Under the pieces are notes generated by a model. The model made no database searches, had not been told where the DNA came from, and saw nothing but the letters and a program-made list of their open reading frames with translations. Positions 18,807 to 28,470 of a stretch of 64,000 nt of DNA are shown here, in pieces. A program made the position numbers and the translations under genes. The stretch comes from Paramoeba atlantica (lineage: Eukaryota > Discosea). Location: assembly GCA_977017575.1 (NCBI GenBank), contig CDRNVI010000093.1:1-64000 (forward strand). Reading direction: 5' to 3'. Within the stretch, counting starts at the first letter, position 1. Each line of letters begins with the position of its first letter.

Positions 18807-19053
18807 TTTAAATGCCACCCTACTAGTGGTGAATGAAGGAAGAAAAACAAGCGGGTACATGGATGATTAATAAAAAATCTTTTTTTCGGCTTTCGATCGT
18901 TAAAGCATTACACATTCCACCCCGAATCGTCCAAGTTTATAACATTCCGAGGTCTAAATTTATTACACACTCGTTTTTCGATTTTTCGATTCGCGCAATG
19001 AAAGTGTGTAGTATACACGTTATATTATACATGTATGTATGGTATACACTATA

Positions 19054-20596
19054 CAGGGGGGGTCACGAAAAGAGTGGGGGGTCTAAAATTTGTACCTTGC
19101 GAGCTTTTGACCTAATTCCTTCGGCATTCAACAGATCTCGAAATTTTAAGACTACGTGAGTTATAACCACTTAGGCATATAAGGTTGAGTGATAATGATG
19201 AGTCGGCAAAAAACAGGTTTTTTTGTTTTTTGCATATTTGGATTTTCTCATTATTTCATTATTGATCCCCCGTTTTTTTTCTCAAAGAAGTCTGATTCGG
19301 GACGGGAAGCTCGTCAAAGTATTATTATACGATGCTTTCATATCAGATAATAGATAATCAAGCGCTTTTGGAATTGCAGCTTGTAGTTCCTTACGGTTTG
19401 TGGGGCGGAGAGTAAATTTTATGTGGTGATCCATCATGCTCCACAAATTTTCGATTAAATTTAAATCCGGCGACTTGGCAGGCCAATCAGGAATGCTGAT
19501 ACCCATGTCTCTGCCGACGCGGCGAGCGTGATCCATGATCACTGTTGCCGCTGGTTTACGCTTTAACCAGTTGTAGAAATCATTTCGTTTTGTCATGGCA
19601 GAGAGAAACGTTTCATTAGTGACCGTCTCATTCTCCGCAAACTCATGAAAACAGTGAACCTTGGGAACCCCCCATTCAAGGCTCACCGCAATCCAAATAT
19701 GAACCCCCTTTCCTCCGAAATATTTCTCAACATCTTTTGGTACCTCAAGGGGTTCATCTGACCTTTTGCAAATGTACCAAATATTGCGTGAGTGGTACCC
19801 GCATTTAAAAATCTTTTCATCCGTCCACAGAATACGGGCGTATTGAAAAGGGGTGAACCTCTCCAAACGATTTGCCAACTCCAGGCGGTCGAATTTGTGC
19901 TGAGGCGTGAGATGAGGAACTTTCCTCATTTTTCTGCTTATGTACCCGCTCCTTTTCAGTGATCTTTTCACAGACTAAAGAGAGCATGGGTACTTGGTTT
20001 GATCGATCTGGCGGTGAACCCACCTCCAAGATGGACAGCCAATGGGACTACGTTGATTTTCTTCATCTACAATAGATTCTAACATTATTCGAAACTCTTC
20101 ATTATCAATCGCATTCTTACGTATGTATTTTATACGTTCTAACCCTCCTGTCTCCCGGTGGCGTTTAACCCATCGAGAGAGAGTTGCTTCACTCCATTTC
20201 ATAAGAGCAGCAGTGTCTGTAATCGAACGTCCCTGGTTTTGTACCTCATGGACGCAAATTACACGTGTTTCATAAGTGATTTGTTGCGTCGAGAGGGTGC
20301 GCCTCTGGCGGCGAAGTGTTTTCGGCATAAAAGATGTGTTAGAAAGAGTTAAGTGGTATTTTATTCATAGATTAATGGGCTAAAATGATAAAAAATGATA
20401 AAAATCCGATTTTTTGCAGAATTTTCAGGTAAAAAATTCAGTAAAATTTTATCATGACGTCATATCAGCTTCAGGGGCGGCAACAATGGTGCCAGTAGTC
20501 TTAAAATTTCGAGACCTGTTGAATGCCGAAGGAATTAGGTCAAAAGCTCGCACGGTACAAATTTTAGACCCCCCACCTTTTTCGTGACCCCCCCTG
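19054..20596 (-). mobile_element. DD32E Tc1-like element, inactive copy
   Basis: Ends CAGGGGGGGTCACGAAAA and TTTTTCGTGACCCCCCCTG, flanked by TA (19052-19053 and 20597-20598). Terminal inverted repeats are about 97 bp with few mismatches. They share GTGGGGGGTCTAAAATT with the element at 6082-7638, so both are the same subfamily. The element lies in the spacer between the IMP4 start and the preceding gene, with its transposase on the host gene strand. Confidence 0.92.
19282..20328 (-). pseudogene. Damaged DD32E transposase
   Basis: The N-terminal half (ATG at 20328) has a helix-turn-helix (DTAALMKWSEATLSRWVKRH). It stops at an in-frame TAG (19975-19977), and the same frame continues to 19282 with the DDE domain. 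First Asp is in ILWTDEKIF and Glu in SPDLNLIENLW. Around the second Asp the usual DN-x-PxH block is missing: VIMDHARRV runs straight on, leaving 26 residues between Asp and Glu. The intact relative has 32, so about 18 bp were probably lost in frame. One stop plus this loss at the active site make the enzyme inactive. Confidence 0.85.
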
Positions 20597-21017
20597 TATA
20601 CAGTGGTTTCAATTGAAATTGCTCCCGCGGAATTTAGAGTTTTTATGTCCGTTTTTGCTCATTTTCGTTGCAAACGAGAGATTTCGTCCCCCTAGTGAAG
20701 CGCTTTGGTACCTTTTTTTCACAGGGAACCCCTAGTGCTCATATGGTGACCCGAAAAACAGCCCAAACCAAGATTTTTGATAAATTATTTATCAAACTGC
20801 CGTATTTAAAATAAGAACCTAGGAAGGAAGTCCAAAACCATGTGTTTTGGACACAGGGGGTACCACAGGGGGGGAGATGTGTACATGTGTATTACACGTA
20901 TACACATGTATATTCCGACGTCAAGCGTTCTCGATACGACCAAAACCTCAATAGCTTCATACTCGCTCACGTGCATGCATCCTTGTAAACATATTTCAAA
21001 CGTTATCACGACTCTTT
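20597..21017. other. Spacer with two short palindromes
   Basis: No gene. GTCCAAAACC-ATGT-GTTTTGGAC (20830-20852) is a near-perfect stem, and TACATGTGTAT/ATACACATGTA forms another at 20882-20911. They could be transcript hairpins or remnants of miniature elements. Confidence 0.5.
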
Positions 21018-21956
21018 TCAAAGACGACCTGTGGAACACGAAGAATGTAGCGAATCGCGGAGATAAACATTCAGGAGGTTACCACAACCGTAGGCGGCCA
21101 GAACGCGAGCCATACGCTGCGAAACCGAGGGCACATACTTATTTCTCACCACCTCTACCCTCGACGCCCATCCCACCGCCTCCGGACGGTTGTACACATC
21201 AAATGCATGGATATGCATCACCGTGGTGAACAGTTGAATTATCATCGGACATCCCAACGTCGTAAACACATACCTGAAATCCATAATCCCACCACCAGCA
21301 CCCGCAGCAGGTGGTTGCGCATCCCTCCCCTCCCCTCTCCTTTGCAGCAACGCTGGCAAGGTAAAACTACAATACATGGTCAGCAAGTCCCGCGTCCCGA
21401 ACATGACCAGCGAGGTCATGGGAAACCCGCTGGCATGGGGGACACCAAACATGGGAGCGTAGCGGTAGTCCCGCCACATCGAGATCGGGGCATTCACCGC
21501 ACATGTCGTGAGGGCTTTATACCCCCCAGGGGACGCACCGCGTGTGTCCCAGTAGGACTGGGTGAGATTGGCCGCCATGTAGGTCCCGGCATAGACCGCT
21601 ACCATCTCCTTATACCCCCGGAGCCTCCAGAACCGTGTGGGGTGACGTCGCAGGAAGGAGAGCTTGGAGCGCAGACGCTGGGCGACGGGGGAGTGGCAGT
21701 GGCGGCTGACGCCCTCGACCACGGTGGTGTCGAGCACGGTGACGGGGAGGGAGATGACCGCACCGGTGACCACGGCGCTGAGGAGATCGCCCAGGAGATG
21801 GGGGAGGGTGTAGGGGGGGGTGATGGGGGTGGGCGTAGAAATATCAGCAAGGGATGTCATGGACGAGAGGGGAGGAAGGGATAGGGTAGTAAATGAGATA
21901 GAGGAAAAATGGAAAAGTGAACGAGCGTAACAAAGTGTGGTGGGTTTGTAGGGCAT
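21018..21956 (-). CDS. Conserved mitochondrial-type membrane protein
   Basis: Up to 312 residues from the ATG at 21956; a second in-frame ATG lies 33 codons in (MTSLADIST) and may be the real start, because the DNA between is mostly pyrimidine. Blocks VTVLDTTVVEGVSRH, FWRLRGYKEMVAVYAGTYM, SMWRDYRYAPMFGV, FGTRDLLTMYCSFTLPALL and FDVYNRPEAVGWASRVEVVR match a conserved family I recall from fungi and other eukaryotes, usually annotated as a mitochondrial 'sequence orphan' of unknown function. Several hydrophobic helices suggest a membrane protein. The coding DNA is clearly richer in G and C than its neighbours. Confidence 0.65.
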   Translation of the reverse strand: MPYKPTTLCYARSLFHFSSISFTTLSLPPLSSMTSLADISTPTPITPPYTLPHLLGDLLSAVVTGAVISLPVTVLDTTVVEGVSRHCHSPVAQRLRSKLSFLRRHPTRFWRLRGYKEMVAVYAGTYMAANLTQSYWDTRGASPGGYKALTTCAVNAPISMWRDYRYAPMFGVPHASGFPMTSLVMFGTRDLLTMYCSFTLPALLQRRGEGRDAQPPAAGAGGGIMDFRYVFTTLGCPMIIQLFTTVMHIHAFDVYNRPEAVGWASRVEVVRNKYVPSVSQRMARVLAAYGCGNLLNVYLRDSLHSSCSTGRL

Positions 21957-22194
21957 CGAGTTGCTGAGAAGGGGGTAGTAGGGTGTACAATTGCGTGCAG
22001 ATCATTGAGGAGTTACAGTGTATGTATGAGAAGTGGCGTAGTCTCTGTTGGTTTGTAGGTTCCTGCGTAACCTCATTTTGAACCCTGCCCGCGACCGTTC
22101 AAGAGGGTAGACTTTCAATACAAAGGTGACTGAAGAACTAATATCTTTATTCTGTACATTGAAGAGATAAAACGGAAAGTGGTTTTAAAAAGTT

Positions 22195-23517
22195 CTAGTA
22201 CTCTTCGTATTCTTCATAGCCACTTTGTCCTTCCAGGGGTTGTGTTCTCCTTCCATTCACAATTTCGTGGAGCAATGACTGAGCTACATCACGTGGATAC
22301 AGCGAATATTTCTCGGTGAATTTTTGTGGTCCCTCGTCGTAAACGTTAGCTCGAGAAATGTTTACGTTCTGAAACTTTGACAACCATGGAGGCACTTTTT
22401 CCGTTCTATTCGATTTTGAGGGGGGTCCTATTTCGACTATTACCGCACCTGTAGATACCTCCGGTTTATCAGATAGGACGTCTATTCTGGTTCCCGTTGC
22501 TGGCATATTCCAATTCAGAGGACAAATTTCGACTTGTAGGGTCGCAGCTCCGTGTCCAGTCAGTTCCGCTATACGTTCATTTTGGGATACATTTGTGTGA
22601 TCAACAATATTCTTAAGCACATCTCGACGCGTCTGCTCACGTTTCATTTCATCATTCTCTTCTTCTGTACGAATTAGTTTATAATCGTGATGGTGACGCC
22701 GGCTCTCAGGTAAATAAAAGGGTCCCCTGCTTAGAATTTCAGCCAGCAGTCGCATAACTGCATTTTCACGGGCAAGATCGCAAACATCTAGTGAACATTT
22801 CGTACTGGGGCTTGCATGCATTGTCTCCATATATTTTTGTTCGGGTCTTTTTTCTGTACGCTGTGAATCAACAGAGAAATCGTTGCTCTCTTCATTACCA
22901 AACGGAATAACAAATGGTGGTGTTATAAGGGGTAAGTCTTGATCCTCAGAGGTAGGACATTGGGGACATAAGAATGCATTGGACTCCGCGTCTCTGTCTA
23001 AGTGAAGTAACTCGTGCTCCGGTATTTCTATCCCACAAAGTTGACACCCCCACGTAGTCTTTCGAATAGTTTGAACGACCGGATGCGTCATTGTAGACGG
23101 TGTCAAAAGCCCCGTAAAGGGGGAGACAGGTAAGGACTCCGATTGCGAAGCCATTAGTATGCTATGGAGCCGAGTACAAACGGTGCGGAAAATATTTTTG
23201 TAGTTCAAACACCAAAGAGAGGATTCTCTATCTGTAGGAATATTTCCTGCAATACGATCCACATAGGAGCCGTGCATGACATGAAGCGCTGTCAGCACCA
23301 CATCGTTGTCATCCGTGCAGGGTTCAAGGCAGAGATAACGGGCAATCTGGGATACGTGCCCAATACCACGCATGTGTTCACACAGCACATAGCCCACGAG
23401 ATACTCTTCGGTAGAGTACCAGGCCCGTAGTGAGATGTGGAGCAGAAGGCGCGCTAATGCCGCTCCAGATTCCTCCTGTGGAATATAGGGGTTACTTTCC
23501 CAACTCTCCTCATACAT
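22195..23517 (-). CDS. TFIIE-alpha-like general transcription factor
   Basis: 440 residues from an ATG at 23517. Residues about 18-92 form a winged-helix-like domain (GHVSQIARYLCLEP, then DVVLTALHVMHGSYVDRIAG). SLWCLNYKNIFRTVCTRLHS (about 100-119) corresponds to the 'yyiNYk..vdvvkyrl' stretch of TFIIE alpha. A zinc ribbon follows with Cys at 158, 161, 184 and 187 (CQLC..CPQC). The remainder is low-complexity with a Lys/Arg/Glu helix and a Glu/Tyr-rich tail. TFIIE alpha helps RNA polymerase II open promoters and recruits TFIIH; in trypanosomes a divergent TFIIE acts at spliced-leader promoters. The call rests on domain order, so another winged-helix/zinc protein is possible. Confidence 0.6.
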   Translation of the reverse strand: MYEESWESNPYIPQEESGAALARLLLHISLRAWYSTEEYLVGYVLCEHMRGIGHVSQIARYLCLEPCTDDNDVVLTALHVMHGSYVDRIAGNIPTDRESSLWCLNYKNIFRTVCTRLHSILMASQSESLPVSPFTGLLTPSTMTHPVVQTIRKTTWGCQLCGIEIPEHELLHLDRDAESNAFLCPQCPTSEDQDLPLITPPFVIPFGNEESNDFSVDSQRTEKRPEQKYMETMHASPSTKCSLDVCDLARENAVMRLLAEILSRGPFYLPESRRHHHDYKLIRTEEENDEMKREQTRRDVLKNIVDHTNVSQNERIAELTGHGAATLQVEICPLNWNMPATGTRIDVLSDKPEVSTGAVIVEIGPPSKSNRTEKVPPWLSKFQNVNISRANVYDEGPQKFTEKYSLYPRDVAQSLLHEIVNGRRTQPLEGQSGYEEYEEY

Positions 23518-24020
23518 GTCAACAAAGACAAATCAGTACTCCATCCATGCAATCATGGTTGGTTCGCTCAAAAAAACCACAAAGAAAATAGGCAATTTGA
23601 AAAAAACATGAATAATAAAATACACGGCGAAAGGCAATATAGTTGGCTATTTGCATCAAGGAATTTGCAAAGCAAAAAGGGCAACGACCGCATGAATAAA
23701 TGTCTGCAGAGTTTGATGAGTACGTTGTCTTTGTATCTAAGTGTTCATAGGTAACACTCAGTAATTGCTAGATCGTCCTACTAAAAGTTTTCAGCTCGGT
23801 TTAGTCAACAGTTGAACAAATTAAAGTGGTCTAGATGTTACAAACTGCTATTCAACAACTATTTCTATGTACTACAAGCTATTTTTTAGGTGTCCTCTTC
23901 TTCGAAAAGCTAAAATACTTTTACTTGCTAAACATAAATCTACTCTCCTCCATGGACATCAATATTCGTATTTTATGAACCCTATCCAGAATTATACACA
24001 CTTACAGATTCTTCTTCTGT
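23518..24020. other. Gene spacer
   Basis: AT-rich spacer with no gene, tandem repeat or palindrome recognised. It should carry the polyadenylation region of the H1-like gene's upstream neighbour and the TFIIE-like leader. Confidence 0.4.
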
Positions 24021-24821
24021 TTAGATGCCTTTCCTTTTTGCGCTGCTCGATGATTTTCCTTTTTTGGCATTATTGGTACCCACCTTTCTTCCTTTTATTT
24101 GTTTCTTATCAGTCTGTGCCGTCTTTTTCATTTCTTGCATGACTACAGCACTTTTCGTACCTTCTGCGGAATTCTTCGCGACTTTTTTCGAGACTACCAC
24201 TTTTTTCGACACAGCAGCTTTCTTTTTTAGGGGAGCCTTTTTCACTACACCTTTTTTCCCACCTTTTGCAGCCGCAGTCTTCTTTACTCCTTTTTTATTG
24301 TCAACCCCTTTTTTCTTACCCCCCGGGGCGTTAGCCACCTTAGGTCGTTTAGGAACAGCCGACGGAGCCTCCGCAGGCTTCTCCTGTCGCATCTTCTTCT
24401 GTGCCGGCAGCACGGGGGCCTTAGCCGGCCAGTTCCCCTCGGAGCTGTCCTCGGCTCTTCCACGTTTACGGTTCGCGCTGGTGCTTGGCTTGGACTCCGG
24501 GAACAGCGTGCGCTCTACACTGGGTGTCATGGGGGCGCGTGTGAGCCCTCGTGTGGGAGCAGGTGACATCGGGGTTGCTTTCGGGGAAGGGCCCTCTTTA
24601 GTCTTACTACCGTTGTCGGCAGCACAGCGGAAAGGGCTGCTGAGTACGGCTTCCAGTGCACGCTTGCCGAACGAGAGTAAAGGCGAGGCGGGAGTGGGGT
24701 CTTGACTACTTTTCTTGCCTCCAGAGAGGGAGGTGGACTGAGTGTTCTTGTTGCTGGAATGACCAAAGATGCCGAAGGGTAGGGAGTTCCACATGGGTTG
24801 CGAAGTAGCGACCGAGGGCAT
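24021..24821 (-). CDS. Lys/Ala-rich histone H1-like basic protein
   Basis: 266 residues from an ATG at 24821. The first third is Ser/Pro rich with SP and TP sites (ASPLLSF, LSSPFRC, ATPMSPAPTR). The rest is dominated by Lys, Ala and Val runs (GVVKKAPLKKKAAVSKKVVV) like the tails of histone H1 and kinetoplastid H1, which lack the globular domain. It probably sits in the nucleus as a chromatin or nucleolar protein; a kDNA-binding role is also possible. There is no folded domain to anchor the call, and low complexity makes homology weak. On the opposite strand a long frame exists only because of the repetitive codons. Confidence 0.65.
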   Translation of the reverse strand: MPSVATSQPMWNSLPFGIFGHSSNKNTQSTSLSGGKKSSQDPTPASPLLSFGKRALEAVLSSPFRCAADNGSKTKEGPSPKATPMSPAPTRGLTRAPMTPSVERTLFPESKPSTSANRKRGRAEDSSEGNWPAKAPVLPAQKKMRQEKPAEAPSAVPKRPKVANAPGGKKKGVDNKKGVKKTAAAKGGKKGVVKKAPLKKKAAVSKKVVVSKKVAKNSAEGTKSAVVMQEMKKTAQTDKKQIKGRKVGTNNAKKGKSSSSAKRKGI

Positions 24822-25045
24822 GTTTACTTGTGAAAAGGAAAGAAAAGTGAGATGGTTTGGGAAAACTAAATGTCGTCATTGAGTGTTGATCAGTACCAAT
24901 ATCTACTATTAATCTACTACCTAATTCGTTTCGCGTAATATGCGAACTTTACACCGTACAGCTTACAAACTACACATGAGCATGCTTCCACAGATGGAGA
25001 AAACATCAAAAAATCTCAAAGCAAATCTAACCTTATGTCTCAGAA

Positions 25046-25327
25046 TTATTTCGTTTCTTCAGGCGTGATTTCTGAAAGCGGCTCTGTCACATGTTTACCA
25101 TTGAGGTGTTGTTTCCTCCACCACAATACGGAGTTTTGTACAAGAGGAAAATTTGCAGGTTTGTCCCACATTCGGCCGTGCATGGTTCCAATGGCCAAGA
25201 TTTGAAAACGAGAAACTCGGTTGCATTTGACGCAATGATCCATACGACTCGCAATTGTTCGTTTATACGAATTACTCACTGTCCATTCGTATGCATAATT
25301 ACATCGCACGCATGCAAAAATAGCCAT
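25046..25327 (-). CDS. Small zinc-ribbon protein
   Basis: 93 residues from the ATG at 25327. The frame is open further upstream only to a TTG. Two CxxC knuckles (FACVRCNYAYEW and DHCVKCNRVSRF, 28 residues apart) form a zinc-ribbon-like pair, followed by a short basic helical tail with WWRKQHLNGK. It lies on the cluster strand in the spacer between PLAA and the H1-like gene, which supports it being real. Family not recognised; small mitochondrial ribosomal or RNA-polymerase-type zinc ribbons are possibilities. Confidence 0.55.
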   Translation of the reverse strand: MAIFACVRCNYAYEWTVSNSYKRTIASRMDHCVKCNRVSRFQILAIGTMHGRMWDKPANFPLVQNSVLWWRKQHLNGKHVTEPLSEITPEETK

Positions 25328-25479
25328 GCATAAAATTTGTTTATAAATTTTGTGTACTGTAAACAACAAAATTACATTTACAACAAAACATGTTTAACGA
25401 GCATTCATAAAACGTTTATGAGCAGAATAGCGGTAAAAAACTACCCAATAATAGAATCTTACTATTCTTGATCTTAATT

Positions 25480-27750
25480 TCACCGCTTCTGTTTAAATTT
25501 TAGCAATTCCTTTGCAAGATTGCCTACCAATTCACTGGGATCTCGAATAAGTGTCTCAATATAGTCAAAAGTCAGCTCTCGTTTTGCACATTCCAAAGTT
25601 ATGCTTTGATGGTCGTCTCCTTTGGGAACAAAAATATAAAGCAATGTTTTTAATAAAATAACTTTTAGCTCGGTATTGCTTTCGCGTAATAAACAATCAG
25701 TAATGACCCTCAGGAAACTCTTAATTAAGTCTTGCAGCTGCTCAGTGCCCTCTGCTCGTTCAGGTGTAGACGCCTCTTGCCAATCTTCAATATAGAAGCT
25801 CGCGTTTCGCAGTAATTGGTAGAAAGTCTCTCTGTGTGCAAACGAATTCGACCTACATCTTTTTCTCCTCAGCTTTGTGCTTAGTAATTGATCTCGAATG
25901 ATAGGTGCTAAATTTTCGGACTGAAATTCTTTTTGCATAAGTGCGAGATAGTTCACCAATATTCGAAGACATATGAGATCTCTTAAAGGGTTTTCATTCT
26001 CCTGGTTATCCAGTACTGTAGTCACCGTCTCAAGGATTAAAGAATGCAGGGAACTATCTTCACTATGCAATAAAAGCATTCCATGTCTCAAAAGATCTAG
26101 GAGCGGATATTGAGAAGATATGGGAGTTGACTGTATTATTTGGCATAGCTCAACCAGAGTATTACCAGAAGCCTCATTGGAGGCCGAAAGCTGCATCACT
26201 AGTTTGTCGGCGCCTGGTACATTCATATTGAGTAATTTTTTCCGAATACCTTCGAAATTCGTATCAACGTAGGTTGTTAGTACGAAGAAACTAGGTTCTA
26301 AAAGTGTTGTAGACGCTCCTTTTTTATTTGATTCCTCTGCTTTCTCGTCCGTAAGTTTTCCATGCTCATTTCCTGTATATTGGGAATGCTGTGTTATCCA
26401 TTGCACAACCTCGTTCAGGTCGTTCTGCGTGAGCCCCATATTGCTGTGTCGATGAATAAATTCTAAGGCGACTTCGTAAGGATTTTCTCCAATATTGTAT
26501 GGTAATTTCAAAATCACACCATTCACTTCAACATCAAAAACATAGTCGTACAATTTTCCATCATATGGTATCTTAGTTGAGGCGTATGTCACAGAATGCG
26601 ATTCTGACTGGGGCTGACCCATTTGGTAGGAGGTAGTGTTATCTGAGTTATCCATTGATGGGGTTCCTGTTATGCATGCGTGATCGTCGAAATGTGTAGG
26701 GGATACTGTCTGACTGAGCTGGATAGGATTCTCACACGCCATGCTAGTAGTACAGTTAGTGGTCGGCAATACATTCAGATTATTCTGCATGTCAATTGGC
26801 TCTCCGGGCGTGATATCTCGACTCCACACTCGGGCGTAACCGTCCGCACACCCTGTAATCACTGTATGATCATCAAGTGCGCACACACACCAGACAGTTT
26901 TGGGATGTTCAAAAGAATGTGTGCAAGTTGTGCCCTTCCAAATTCGCAGTGTACGATCTTCCGAGGCAGAGCAAATCTCCCCGGTATTTGGTAAAACACA
27001 GATGTCATAAACAAAACTTTGATGTCCGTGCAAAGTATACAACACGTCGCCTTTAATGGTAACAACAATAATTTTAGCGTCATTACCACAGGAAGCGAAC
27101 CCAATTTTAGGTATTTCACATAGTCCTTGAACGCTGTCCGTGTGATGAGTGTAAACTCGACGTTTCTCCCCTCCCATATCCCATCCAATTATGGTTTTAT
27201 CACCAGATCCAGTGAGAATACAGCTCATGTTCGCTCCATAGTTCTGTGCCTCCGGAAGGTATGCGACACACAACACACTGCTTGTGTGACCCTTCAGCGT
27301 CGCGCGAATAGAACCATCTAAATTCCACATTATCGCGGTTCCATCCCAACTTCCAGTAACAATTGCATCGCCTAAAGCAGCTAAACATGATACTGCGCCC
27401 GTGTGCCCATCAAGCAATACTTCGAGCTGTTCGCTTTCTGGTTCATATCCAATAACTGTTTCGTCATGAGAGGCACTAAACCAAAGAGCTTTTTTGGTCT
27501 CCGCACTGACTTCAGCAGCAAAATATTTCCAGGTACCTTTAAAGCATATCACCGTGGAGACATAATGGGTATGAAGCACGTGGCTGTGTGCCAGGAGGCA
27601 CTGCCCGCCTTCACTCATTGTCGTCCACATGCGTACAGTATTATCACGCGAAGCGGTAAGAAACGCGCCTGTAGCGTACGGGTGCGAAGTGACACCACGA
27701 ACGTCTGCATCGTGTTTTGCTTCTGTAACCAAGAAAAAATTTGTAGACAT
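25480..27750 (-). CDS. PLAA: PLAA/Doa1/Ufd3 ubiquitin-binding WD40 protein
   Basis: 756 residues from an ATG at 27750. Seven WD40 repeats fill about 10-310 (FLTASRDNTVRMW, IVTGSWDGTAIMWNLDG, ICSASEDRTLRIWKG). A PFU domain follows at about 393-455 (YDYVFDVEVNGVILKLPYNI, then NPYEVALEFI), and a helical PUL domain fills about 490-756. This order is specific to PLAA/Doa1, the Cdc48/p97 cofactor that binds ubiquitin through WD40 and PFU and Cdc48 through PUL, acting in protein turnover, ribophagy and mitochondrial quality control. The linker between WD40 and PFU is long and Ser/Thr rich. A TTTTAACAG acceptor-like site ends 35 bases upstream of the ATG. Confidence 0.93.
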   Translation of the reverse strand: MSTNFFLVTEAKHDADVRGVTSHPYATGAFLTASRDNTVRMWTTMSEGGQCLLAHSHVLHTHYVSTVICFKGTWKYFAAEVSAETKKALWFSASHDETVIGYEPESEQLEVLLDGHTGAVSCLAALGDAIVTGSWDGTAIMWNLDGSIRATLKGHTSSVLCVAYLPEAQNYGANMSCILTGSGDKTIIGWDMGGEKRRVYTHHTDSVQGLCEIPKIGFASCGNDAKIIVVTIKGDVLYTLHGHQSFVYDICVLPNTGEICSASEDRTLRIWKGTTCTHSFEHPKTVWCVCALDDHTVITGCADGYARVWSRDITPGEPIDMQNNLNVLPTTNCTTSMACENPIQLSQTVSPTHFDDHACITGTPSMDNSDNTTSYQMGQPQSESHSVTYASTKIPYDGKLYDYVFDVEVNGVILKLPYNIGENPYEVALEFIHRHSNMGLTQNDLNEVVQWITQHSQYTGNEHGKLTDEKAEESNKKGASTTLLEPSFFVLTTYVDTNFEGIRKKLLNMNVPGADKLVMQLSASNEASGNTLVELCQIIQSTPISSQYPLLDLLRHGMLLLHSEDSSLHSLILETVTTVLDNQENENPLRDLICLRILVNYLALMQKEFQSENLAPIIRDQLLSTKLRRKRCRSNSFAHRETFYQLLRNASFYIEDWQEASTPERAEGTEQLQDLIKSFLRVITDCLLRESNTELKVILLKTLLYIFVPKGDDHQSITLECAKRELTFDYIETLIRDPSELVGNLAKELLKFKQKR

Positions 27751-28109
27751 TTTGGAGCAATCATTTATATATATTTTGGAATTGCTGTTAAAAGTTGATA
27801 AAACTCGTAAAAAACTTACTTCGTCTTTCAGTCAGATTTAACATCATTTTCTCAGATTGTTTTCTAACGCACAATCCTGAAAAAAATAGTGCCTACTTGT
27901 TTTTTCTTTAATTTTCTTTAAGTAACAACATAGGTGAAGTTCAAGTCTCTTTCACTTCGTGTTTCAAGTCTCTTTCACTTCATCCGATGCTCATCCGGAA
28001 AATAAAACAGCGATCTTACCTCTGGGCAGGAGTGACTCGTCCAGCAACCCACTCGGAAGTGGGATGCTTCCCACTTGGAACGTCCAGTGAATAATGCGTT
28101 CCGCTGGAG
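27751..28109. other. Spacer with a short tandem duplication
   Basis: Contains two copies of TTCAAGTCTCTTTCACTTC (about 27940-27980) and an imperfect stem GGAAGTGGGATGCTTCCCAC near 28050. No gene. Confidence 0.5.
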
Positions 28110-28400
28110 TTAGGACGCAAATTTAATCAATGAATGCCCCTCGATTGCATCAAAATACAAGATACTGTCCAAGGATGGGGTATAGGCTTTAGGGGGGGGG
28201 GCAAGCTCCTGAATAATAGAGATGCACGGCATCTCAGTGCCTTTGCTTTCATAAATATCTCGAGCATCCATTGAGAAGAGTACAGGGTCAAGTGCGGTGG
28301 TCATCGCTCGAGGAACCATGCAACAAATCATTTTATACGCGGCAACATCTGGACTTCGGGTGACTACTTTCGAAGCTCGTAAAGTTTCGAAAAATAAGGA
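28110..28400 (-). pseudogene. ORF without clear start, possible gene fragment
   Basis: About 97 open codons on the cluster strand; the only in-frame ATGs are internal (MICCMVPRAM). The text looks like a real protein in places (ALDPVLFSMDARDIYES, SLDSILYFDAIEGHSLIKF), but there is no N-terminus, and an 8-G run adds a PPP. I recognise no family. It may be the end of a decayed gene. Upstream a duplicated TATATCC motif is present. Confidence 0.3.
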
Positions 28401-28470
28401 CACTATATCCCGTACACTATATCCAGTACATTCCTAAATCATTTCGAAGAAACTTGGCTTAAGCTATGAC

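Noticed and set aside
24025-24705. 226-codon plus-strand ORF opposite the H1-like gene
   Set aside because: Lys (AAG/AAA) codons read backwards as Leu/Phe, giving a hydrophobic shadow. The minus frame has an ATG and the cluster orientation.
28110-28400. Independent intact gene at 28110-28400
   Set aside because: No ATG near the start, the region is short, and an 8-G run interrupts it. Kept only as a possible fragment.
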